Shown: positions 24,301 to 36,300 of the stretch, in pieces
How the letters are laid out: each line of letters starts with the position of its first letter
Position numbering within the stretch: position 1 is the first letter of the stretch
Assembly: GCA_922989275.2 (NCBI GenBank)
Contig: OV277869.1
Coordinates: 28,778,189 to 28,842,188 of the forward strand
Source of the DNA: Gari tellinella
Lineage: Eukaryota; Mollusca; Bivalvia; Cardiida; Psammobiidae
Reading direction: 5' to 3'
Length of the DNA: 64,000 nucleotides
Program-made: the position numbers and the translations under genes
Notes under the pieces: generated by a model
Database searches by the model: none
Seen by the model: only the letters and a program-made list of their open reading frames with translations
What the model was told of the DNA's origin: nothing

Positions 24301-27300
24301 TCATCTGCTTCTGTTAAAAAATTGGGACTTTTTAACGCATTACCCCATAGCCTGTTTTAAGTTTTGAAGACATGTGACCACTTAAAACAGGTTGAAGAGA
24401 AGCAGAATGTGCCTTTGGCATATTCTGCTTTTATACTGTTACAAAGTTTAACAAGATTCACAAGAAAAAATTTCTAAATCCTAGCAGATAATAGCTTAAA
24501 GCAGGCTGAAAGTCAAGCAGAATGCGCCTCAAGGCACATTCTGCTTTACTTTCAACCTGCTTTAAATAGTCACCTATCTTCAAAACTAGAAACAGGCTAT
24601 GGGGTAATGAGTTAATCAGCTGATAAAGATTTCCTAGACATCTGTATTTAGTGGTCACTGGAATTCAATTGGAAGGCTTTCAGAGATAAAACCATGCAGA
24701 AATATGCTGCATTATATTTACCCAACATTATCCCAATTCTCCATACATTAGCCTTATATGCTTTTAATTCATTCCTCCACTGAAGGAAGCCATTCCACTT
24801 TTTACAAATTAATGTTTCCTATATTCTAGCAGATGGTAGCTTAAACCAGGTTGGAAGTAAAGCAGAATGCACCTAAATGTGCATTCTGCTTTACTTTCAA
24901 CCTGCTTTAAGTGATCACCTGTATTTTAAACTAGAAACAGGCTAAGCACTGATGGGTTAGGCAGAAACTTGTCTTTAGAGCCATTGATGATTCTTCAATT
25001 TATGGTAACTAAGGGCAGATTTCACTAGAGTTCAATGTGTTTACTCAGATCTGACTGTACCTTAACAAGACATATCAGACTCTACTTCAAACATTATAAT
25101 GAACAGATCAGATTTCAATTAGCACAGCTATAAAACAAATTAAAACTGTTTGGATATGCAGATAAAATCTAAAATCTTAAATCAGCTGTACATATCAGCT
25201 CAGATATATGACCTACTGAAACACACACCATGATGGCTAGCATGTGAACAAGGTTAAACTCTTTATAATTATATGTCTTCTTGACGGAATTATTTATATG
25301 ATGAAACCAATTACTCCATAGGTATGCACCCTTTTAAGCCTTAATTCATTCCTACACTGCGGAAAATGGTTCCATTTTATACATGTATGCATAAATATGC
25401 TGCATTGTAACATATGACTTAACACAAAAACTTAAACTTGAGATGTACATTCTTCATGGTGGTGCATAAAAATCCTATGTCCCAATAAAACCCTATTCTA
25501 TTACACCTTGCACACAACCCTGTATAAACAAAGTAGGAACACATCTATGTTTATATGCAATATAAAACATGCACACACTATGACGGCTTAACATGACATA
25601 ATGTGCCTTTGATAATCTGTGCACCAAGAAATGTAGAGTTGCTGCGTCGGTACATATTGTAGTTAAATTGAAGTGTTAGAATCGAGACAAAAATTCATAC
25701 CAGTGTAGCATCATGTAATAAGATTAAGACACGGGTATTCGTTGAGATGCTAGCCTACAGCCTCGTGATTTAATCAGTAAGCTAGCATCTCAACTCCTAC
25801 CCATGTTCTATTGCACGATAATACCCTGGTATGAATTTATTTTTTCTTAATTAACTGTTTATGGACTCAACATACCAATGCACCAACTTTTAAACTAGCT
25901 TCCCACTATGACTACTCATTACAATTGTCTAGAAAGGTAGTCAAGAAATAGGGTGTGTTGGAGACATAGTGGAGAAAATGTTGAAAATGTTCAACTACAA
26001 ATCTCACCATTTCTGTACGGAATGCAAGCTCTCTCTCTAGTGTTGACAAATGGGAAAAATGTCTGTCTTTCTCAAACATGCCTGATATATGGTTCCTGGA
26101 AAAGAAACATGCAAACTTAAAACATAGGAAAAGAAGGCATTGGGTACTTTTAACTGTGTAGAGGTTCTCTATGTTCCATGATATTAAACTAAAATTGCTG
26201 TCTATTGGATTTTTAATAATTTACATATAATTTTCATACACCATGACAGGTGACTGTAACAAGCAGTTTGAAAATAAACCTGAAAGTCTGCTTTAACCCA
26301 TTACCCCATAGCATGTTTCTAGTATTGTAGATATGTGACCACTTAAAGCAGGTTGAAAGTAAAGCAGAATGTGCCCTTAAGGCACATTCTGCTTTACTTT
26401 CAGCTTGCTTTAACCTATAATCTGCTAGAATATAGAACATTTGTCTTATAATACATATTCATAGCTGTATAAATCTGATCATTTTTCTTCAGAGGAAAAT
26501 AAATGAAAGGCGTAAAAAGGCGTATTTATGGGGTAATGGGTTAAACTGCTAACTAACTCATTGACCCCTGAAACTTCAAAACGACAAATCTAGTTTCAAA
26601 TTAAGTCTAGTCAATTAAATACAGTATAGGGTTGTTTTTGCAACATATTGCAAAATGACAAACCGTGCAAGTCGTGATCAGAGGGTTCATGTAGAAACAC
26701 TCAGATGAGGGTTTACATAGGCCAGGTGCCCTGTTCATAGACCCTGTTTGTAAATACTGGTAATGTACATGTATGTAGTCTATGTCAAACATTTGAAAAT
26801 CTTCAAAACTAGAAATAAGCTATGAGGTAACTTAAAAGATAATTCTATTAATTTTCTCTTCTCTGAAAAACCCTTGATATGATTGCCATACATGTGCATA
26901 AAGTCATAAACAGTATAAAATACATACACAATATTATGCAATCAATGTCAAATATTTGAAAATCTTCAAAACTAGAAATAAGCTATGGGGTTACTTAAAA
27001 GATAATTCCATTAATTTTCTTTGCTCTGAAATTTCTTACCTGTGTATGTATCCAATGGCAACAGCTGTAAATAATCAGAAAACATAGTTCAGCATCGCTT
27101 TAAACATTTTCATATATATGGGCCTTATGATATGGTGAAACATTTTCACATATACAAAGCCCTTATTATATAACTCCTTGCATGTAATTTTAGCATTTGC
27201 TAAAAACAAACCTTTGATTACCTTTGCAAACAGTTTGAATCCCTATATGAGATGCAAAAAAAATAAGCGTCTCACCAGGGCCAATTAGCAGACGACAAAA

Positions 27301-30300
27301 ATAATTGCTGCAGATGAAAATATTAGTTGGCATTCAAAGAATAAACCAATCAGAATCAAACCCTTAGAGTGCTAAGCGCAACTTGACTAATGTTAACAAA
27401 AGGTTTTGATCTAGTACAGATACAAATCGACTCTGTGTTTGCTTTGGACAAGTGTAATCTACACAGGTACATTTATACTGTTTGTAAATTAATATGCATA
27501 ATGTATGGGTTTGGAACAAAGGAGTTTGGATCCCTATTTGAAGTACAGTAATTGCACTTCTTTAACCCTTTCCCCCATAGAAGCACCTTTTAGCGAATAT
27601 GATTTATTCCTCCGCTGAAGAAAATAGTTCCAACTTAATCAGTCATGAATATATATTATAGGGAATATTTTCTAAATCTAACACAGGATAGCTTAAAGCG
27701 GGTTGAAAGTAAAGTAGAATGCGCCCTAAGGCGCATTCTGCTTTACCTTCAACCTGCTTTATATAGCCACTTATCTTCAGTACTAGAAATAGGCTATCAG
27801 GTAAAGGGTTAAGGCTCTATATAAGAGGGAGAAAACTCAACAAATCTAGCAATTTCTCCTTCACATTATATAGCTCTAAATCTTATAGTGTTACTACTCA
27901 AAATCATCTGGAAAAGAAGATTCTAATGAGTGATAATACCATAGGGTTAAATGCAGATATAAAGATTATATGTTTTAAAATATAGTCGAACTTTGATATC
28001 TCGAACTCGGTTAAGTCGAATATACCCATATTTAGCCACGTTTTAACTTTGAAATATGGGTATGTTTGACCTAACCGAGAATTAAATAATGCAGTTCATG
28101 TGTTGAACTATTGGATAGTTTGAGTTAAGGGAGTTTGAGATATCGAAGTTCGACCGTACTCCCTTTATCTGGAGCACTGCTTCTCATTATGGTCCAAACT
28201 GTTTGCCACTCAGATCGTATCTCGGCACTAATAGGGAAGGAAAGGTTGTTTTTGACATTATTCCACTTCAGAAAAATTGTGCAAAAGGAACGACTATCTT
28301 AAGAAAAGCTAGAATGATCAGGGTTCAGAACAAACAGATAGTCATCAAGCTAATCATTAATGGGATATGGACCACTGACAGCTAACAAGGAACATTCATC
28401 AAGATTTCAAACAGTGTTGAAATGTAAGACCTTATCATAGGACAATATTTCTAGTGTTTAACCCTTTCCCTTATAGAAGAGACTTTTAGCACATTCATTT
28501 TATTAATCCGCTGAAGAAACTAGTTTCAAATTATACCGTAATGAATATGCGTCATATTGAATACTTTCCTTATTCTAGCAGTTAATAGCTTAAAGCAGGC
28601 TGAAAGTAAAGCAGAATGCACCTTAGGGCGCATTCTGCTTTACTTTCAACCTGCTTTAAGTAGTCACATATTTTCAATACTAGAAACATGCAATGCTATC
28701 AGGTAAAGGGTTAAGATACAATCCAACTTGTAAATAAAAGCTAGGCTATTCTTTAACCTTTTATTCAATAGATACACAATGTCATATTTACACATTTAGT
28801 TTATCTATACAATGGAGGAAAAAGTTTGAACTTATACAGCCATGAATATGTATCATAAAGAATACTTTCTTTATTCTAGCAGGTGGTAGGAAAAAGCTGC
28901 CCTTCCAGTGCCACAACTTACAAAATTGTTTTTAACCACATACCGTACGGTAATAATGTATTGCATAGATTCTTCATTGGCAAAAATAGCCTTTAAAGCT
29001 TTTAATGACAATTATTTATACATTTAAGTGTATAAATGGAGACAGGACTTGCCATAACTTTGCCCTTTTTTTAGCTTGATCTGGCTATAGCCTAGACTAG
29101 CTACTAGTCTGATAAATATATTATTTTTATTAATGTATTCGGTTTTAAATGGTCTGTCATTGTGCCTTATTCCTGCTACAGAGTCCAGCACTGATCTGTA
29201 TTTGAGGATAGGAAAAGCAAAGTCTGTATGGGAAAAAGGGGGAAATAATAATTTTTAATCTACAATTACAGAGACTGAAGCCAGTCTAGCTATAGCCCTA
29301 TGGACCCTGATCAGATGGCTCATGAGTATAAGAGCTCTCGGATCAACTGGATTTGTACATTTTTAGTTTCAGGGGTGAATGAATAAAATCTGATTATACT
29401 GCTTTCTTTCTGGGTTTTTTGTAGCCCAGAACATGCACATGTAGGTCCAGTTATTTTTTTCTTATTGTGTGGGAGAGGTATGAATTTGAGCTGTGTCATG
29501 ACAAAACCTTTCGTATTGCATTGCAAACAGTGTATATCAAGGTCAGCCCCCGCATCAAAGATGGCGCAGCTGGTCTTGATCTACACTATTTGAGACCCGC
29601 ATGCGTCTTAAGCATTTTATGTGGCTGTATTTTTCAGTATTTGTCAGTGTAGATCAAACTCAGATACAAAGCTTCGGATGACAATGTTGCTTGGTCTGTA
29701 CAATGTTGCAATGCAATAAGGCTAGTTTTGTCATGGCATTGCTCATCTATATTCTGACTACAAAGGAAAAAGTTAACTCTAATGATTCCACTTTTGTCTA
29801 TATGAATAAATTCAGTAATCTAATTTCTGCAAAACTTTATTGAAAAATAAGCTCAGATACCACAAATTATCGTTTACTTAAGGTTTAAGGTTTTCACAAG
29901 GAAGACAATTTTACAACGATTAACCCGGATCCTGGTGTAGAACAATCATCTTCAGAACTGGTTTCTCAGTGTTTATTTTTTCAAATGAAGTCTTCAAATC
30001 TTTTATAGTGAGGAAACAGAAGAAGAAGTTAAAAAAAAAAGATGGATCCTAATCAGACACTGAGTTATCCCATGTCTGATCTGAATCCAATCTGCCAATT
30101 ATGTCTGACTTTGCAAGATAAGGGTATAGATAAGAGATAACCTTTCACCCTTTTCAACAGAGTATCATTCTGTCAACTGCAGAAAAAGTTGTCTGCTTAA
30201 ATTCTCAAATTCGTCTCCTTTATATTTTCAGAAACAAAGTCAAAGAAAAAATGACAAAAAGTTTTGATCTAAATCAGATAGTTTGGTTTGGTTCCAAACT

Positions 30301-33300
30301 ATTTACTTAGATTTTCAATACAGTTTTAGTAAAAACTTTTACAGCTTTGAACTCAAGGGAGTAATCAGACTTAGAATATTCAATAAACCTATATCTCTCT
30401 ACTAGAAAATTTATACTGTGTTAACCCTTATCCCGTCATTATATCATCATGATCTCAGGGCTCCAGATAAGGGGAGTATTTAAAAAACTTAAATCTTTAT
30501 TTCTGCTTTAAACCCAATGGTGTCACTACTCATTAGAATCGTCTCGAAGAGATGGTTCTAATGAGTAGTAACACCATAGGATTTGGAACTAAAATAAGTA
30601 AGAACATGTTGGATTTGTGCAGTTTACTCCCTCTTATCTGGAGCCCTGATGATCTGCTTTGAAATTGCAGCAATGCTGCATGCAAAGTAAGTATAAATGC
30701 ATTTTAAATTGATAAGGCACCTAAAGATAAATGTCAAACAGCTTAGATTCAGATCAGATTTCATATTTCGTAGCATCTGATCAAGGGTTAAACTGTTAGC
30801 ACCAGATAAGTCTTGACTGGCAGGCTAAGAGTTAACACTTTCTTACACAGCTCATTTGGACATCTTTGTTTTTTTCCTCCAAAGCTGATTGAGTGCCTCA
30901 TAAAATCTATATCCCCTTACCCCATAGCTTGTTTTCTAGTTTTGAAAGACAGGTGACCACTTAAAGCAGGTTGAAAGTAAAGCAGAATGCGCCTTAAAGA
31001 GGCTCGCAACCGGATTTAGCATTAAAAATAGTAATTTGTAAATATATGTCAAATGCTTATATAAATGGGTAAGATTTAGTTTAGGATAATAAATTCTGTT
31101 ATAAAAATCCATTTCAAAAAAAAAGAAAAGAAGAAGCCCTGGTGGGATTCGAACCCGTGACCCTCCATGCGGAGAGAAAACGTGAAAAAATGAGGAAGCT
31201 CCTATACTACCTCGGTTACCAGCGCTCTCTATATCTATAGTAGCGAATTAACGTACTTCATTAGTAGCGATCGATAGTACTTTTACTACTTTATTCGTCT
31301 CGGGTTTATGTCTGAGCCCGTGTAAAGAAGCAACAACAACAACTATACCGTTAGCTAACGCTATAGAAAAACGATGGAAAATATCTTGAAAAACTAAGAT
31401 TCGGTGCCGATTCTTGAGACTTTTTTTGGACTGATCATATTTTTTTAATGTCAGAAGCCAAATAATGCCACAAATTTGCTTTTATTTGAGTACTTTATTT
31501 TATTTTGACAAGTACACCATCCGGTTGCGAGTCCCTTTAAGGTGCATTCTGCTTGACTTTCAATCTGCTTTATGCCATTATCTGCTAGAATTTAGAAAAT
31601 ATTTCTTATGATACATATTTACGTTTGTAAAAATTCAGGATCTATTTTCTTAGTGGAAGAATAAATGAAAAGCGTAAAAAGGTGTATCTATGGGGGAACA
31701 AGTTTAGACTTCCAGTGTCTGTTTATCAGGACACGGTAGTAGAAAGGAATAGGTAAAGGCTTCAAGAGCTGATATTGGAAGGGTCAATCGTTTTCATGCT
31801 GAATAGTCGTCTGCTTAAAATGTATTGTCTGTGAAAAATATAAAACTTCATTTTGATCACACTTAGCACAATAAAGGTTCATAGTAGAATGGCACTAACG
31901 CTACTAAGTGTGCCTCAAATTTGTTTAGCATTTAATAAATTTACTAAACTTTATTGGAACTTTGAAACTTCCATTTGAAGTTTTAAGGGTTACAGGTCAA
32001 TTATTTTAAACAAGAGGCCCATGCGGGCCTAAATATCGCTCACCTGGAATACCAACACAAGGGTCACGTGACCCCTGGGGTGGGATCACTTTCTCACCCC
32101 AGAGACATAATTCCAAAAAGCTTGCTGATGAACTTGAAAAAATATTTTGTACATGGATTGTTTCAGACAGGAAGACTTTTCATTGAAAAAAATCTATTTT
32201 TAGCTAATATGACCCAGATATGCAACATACCCGAACCATTTCAGTAATAAGAACATCTAAAAGTGTCACTATGCTAAATATCAAAGTTCTTGCCATAGTA
32301 GTTTCAGAGAAGAATATTTCACTACATAACTACCGGTATATAAAACTGCGACCCTAGGGCCTTGGCTGTTTTAACCCCAGGGGCATAATTTGAACAATCT
32401 TGATAGAGGACCTAAAGATGATGCTTTGTGCCAAAAATGTAAGCTCAGGGTACTGTGGTTTCAGACAAGAAGATTTTTTAAGATTTCATTGAAAAAATCT
32501 ATTTTTAGCTCCTGTGACCTAGATATGCAACTGACCAGAACCATATTTACAATATTGGTTAAGGGCTTCTAGAAGAGTCATCATGCCAAATATCAAAGCT
32601 CTGACCATATTAGTTTCAGAGATAAAGATGTTTGAAGATTTCACTACATTACTCTATGTAAAATTACGACTCCCAGGGCGGGATCATTTTTTACCCCAGG
32701 GACATAATTTGAACAATCTTGATAGAGGACCTGAAGATGATGCTTTGTGCCAAAACTGTTAGCTCAAGGTACTGTGGTTTCAGAGAAGAAGATTTTTTAA
32801 GTTTTCATTGAAAAAATCTATTTTTAGCTCCTGTGACCTAGATATGCAAGGGACCAAGAACATATTTACAATATTGGTAAAGGGCTTCTAGAAGAGTCAT
32901 CATGCCAAATATCAAAGCTCTGGCCATATTAGTTTAAGAGAAAAAGATGTTTGAAGATTTCACTATATAAATCTATGTAAATTTATGACCCCCGGGACGG
33001 GGTAATTTTTGACCCCAGGGACATAATTTGAACAATCTTGATAGAGGACCTGAAGACGATGCTTTGTGTCAAATATCTAAGCACGGGTACTGTGGTTTCA
33101 GAGAAGAAGATTTTTTAAGTTTTCATTGAAAAAATCTATTTTTAGCTCCTGTGACCTAGATAATTATGCAAGGGACCAGAAATGTGTGAACAACTTTGAA
33201 AGAATATCATATAAGGATCATTCAGGCCAAGTTTGGTAAAAATCTATCCATTAGTTTCGGAGGAGATGTCGTTTAAAGAAATTGTTGACGACGAATGGAC

Positions 33301-36300
33301 GGACGGACGAAAGAAGACGGACAGAGGACGATCAAAATAGCTCACCTTGGCTTGGCACTACGTGCCAGGTGAGCTAAAAAACAAAACAAAAAACCCCACA
33401 AAGAACATACTGAGCAGATATTATTTATTGTGTTCCAAGGTTTAGTGGTGTGGTCTTATCAGATCCGTGAAGTCTCATGACGTCCACTTCTTATTCCTTT
33501 CTATCAATTTGAAATATTATCAAAGTATCTTCTGACATCTTAAATCCATGCCAATTTTCACTTAATAATGTAATAAGATCTGTGAACAAACTTTAATAAC
33601 CTTTACTACATAGATACAATATAACTGCAAACTTATAATCAATGCAGACCCTGATCAGGTTGTCAGAGGGTTCCATAAGACCTTAACCAATTACGCTATA
33701 AATAGGCCCTTTTATACCTTGAATTTATTCCTCCATTGAAGAAAGTAGTTACATTTTATACAGTAATGAATATGCACCATAAAAAGTATTTTCAAAATCA
33801 TAGCAAATGGTAGCTTAAAGCAGGCCCACTCTGCTTTACTTTTAATCTGCTTTAAGTGATCAACTGTATTCAAAACTAGAAACAGGTCATAGGTTAATAA
33901 GCCTCTAAGTAGGGTCTACATTGTTGGCATAACCTTATTAAGGTAAGTGTATTCTTTATTCAGTTACTGTTTGTAAATGAAAGGGTTTTTTAGGGGCAAA
34001 AGTATGACCCATGCCCCTGAAATTTATTCTGATCGCATCAAATCACTGAAAGTTAGGAATTTTGCAATAAGAAATTGAAACAAATTAAATTTATTTGACT
34101 TTTAATCAATGATTGTTTCAATATGTCTGACCCCCGGCGGGTGAAGTCGAGGGGTAAAGCGCCCGCTCACGACACCAGGGGTCATAAGTTGGATCCTTCA
34201 CCTGACCAAGTCCTTCAGATGAGACTTTATAAACTGAGGTCCAATGTATCAGTGCTTTACACTGGGCATCTAAAAGAACCAGATAATTTTTTCGATAATA
34301 AGAGTAGGGCATCACGCCCGGGTTCTCTGTATCCACTCCCCTCTCTGGAGAGTTCAATTAACCCATAGATGGCAAAAACTGACGTTAACAAACAAACCAA
34401 ACCAATATACCTGACCAGGAACACTTTATAAACAAATATGACAATATAAACAAGAGCCCCATGGGGCATATGTCGCTCACCTGAGAATAGCTGTACATCA
34501 AAATGGAGATAATGATTTAAGTCCAGGACGGGGTCATTTTTTACCCGAGGGGCATAATTTGAACAATCTTGATAGAGGACCTGTAGATGATGCTATGTTC
34601 CAAATATCTAAGATCAGGGTACTAGGGTTCTAGACAAGAAGATTTTTTTTAAGTTTCCATTGAAAAAATCTATTTTTAGCTCCTGTGACCTACATATGCA
34701 ACAGACTGGAACCATTTGAACAAAATAAATAAAGGACATCTAGAAGTAACACCATGCCGAATATCAAAGCTCTGGCTATATTAGCTTCAGAAAAGAAGAC
34801 GTATGAAAACTGTGACCCCCGGAGTGGGGCTAATTTTGACCCCAGGGGCATAATTTGTACAAACTTGATAGAGGACCTGTAGATGATATGCAATCGACCA
34901 GAACCATTTGAACCTTATTGGTATAGGACATCTAAAAGTGTCACCAAGCCAGATATCAAAGCTCTGGCCATATTAGTTTCAGAGGAGAAGACATTTGAAA
35001 ATTTCACTATATAACTCTATGTTAAACTGTGACCCCCTGGGCGGGGCCAATTTTGACCCCAGGGGCATAGTTTGTAGTTTGATAGAGGACCTGTAGATGA
35101 TGCTATGTGACAAATGTCTAAGATCTGGCCCTTGTAGTTTCAGACAAGAATTTTTTTTAAGATTTCCTTATTTTTTCACTTGGTTGCCATGGCAACCAGA
35201 GTTCTACATTGTTTTTAATTCTTTGAACAATTTTGAAAGAACTTGACCCAAGGAACATTCGTGTAAAGTTTGGTTGAAATCTTTTCAGCGGTATATGAGG
35301 AGATGTCATTTGAAGCAATTGTTAAAGACAACAATGACTGTATAAAGTGAAATATTTTCTTCTGTGGAAGAATAAATTAAAGACATAAAAAAGAATATGT
35401 ATGGGTTAATAGGTTAATAAATATCATTATTTACATTTTCTAAATATAAGAAACTATATGTAAATGAGTGGCAAATAGTTTGGATCCAGATTAGAAGCAG
35501 CATTATGTGGCATCTGACCTGGATCCATACTGTTTATGGCCAAGAATTAATTGTGGACTGATAGACAGAAAGATAAACAAACAAACAAAACACAAACAAA
35601 CACAAACAAACAAACAGACAGACCAAAAGTAATATGCCTCGAACTAAGTTGTGCTTGAGCATAAAATAGCAGACATCACTTTCATTTCTGTTATGTATCT
35701 CAGTGACCTGAGTTCAGAGCTAGCTATGGGTCAGTTATGCAATTGGAGACGGTCTCAGAGAGAAATGACTATTATTATGCTGAACTGTTGTCTGCTCCAA
35801 ATGTTTGTATGTGAAATATGTAAAAAATAATAACTTATATTTTCTAAATATAAGAAAATATGTAAATGAGTGGCAAATAGTTTAGATCCAGATTAGATGC
35901 AGCATTATGTGGCATCTGACCTGGATCCAAACTGTTTGCAAAAATGTTGCATTTAGTATAAGGGTAGCTTCTTAGCCTGGAAGATACAATGCGTCTGTAT
36001 AAAACGGATCATTAGAGAGTTTTTACTGTCAGACCTGCATCAAAAAGCACTGGTATGGCCAGGGTTGAGTCAAATTTGATCCTAGGGTTTTGATTTTTTA
36101 CAATTTTGAAAGTGATTTAGTAGAAGATACTATTCATGCAATATCTAAGGTGTGGGAACAGTAGTTTTTTACAAAAAACTTGTTTAAAGTTTTTCACTTT
36201 TTTTAATAAATTTCAATAAGTAGTCCACTTTAAAGTTTCATTTTAACAATTTCTGTAGAGAAGCATCCAAGGAACACCGTGAGCAAATTAGTTTTTTCCT

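Larger units (their letters stand above)
30913..31704. mobile_element. Family A MITE split by the tRNA-bearing TTAA element
   Basis: The left half ends at AGAATGCGCCTTAA and the right half resumes TTAAGGTGCATTCTGCTT. Thus 30994-31540 landed in the TTAA of the hairpin loop. Confidence 0.85.

Noticed and set aside
34118..34368. Overlapping open frames of 79-81 codons on both strands
   Set aside because: They fall entirely in the tRNA-derived SINE and have no codon or family support.
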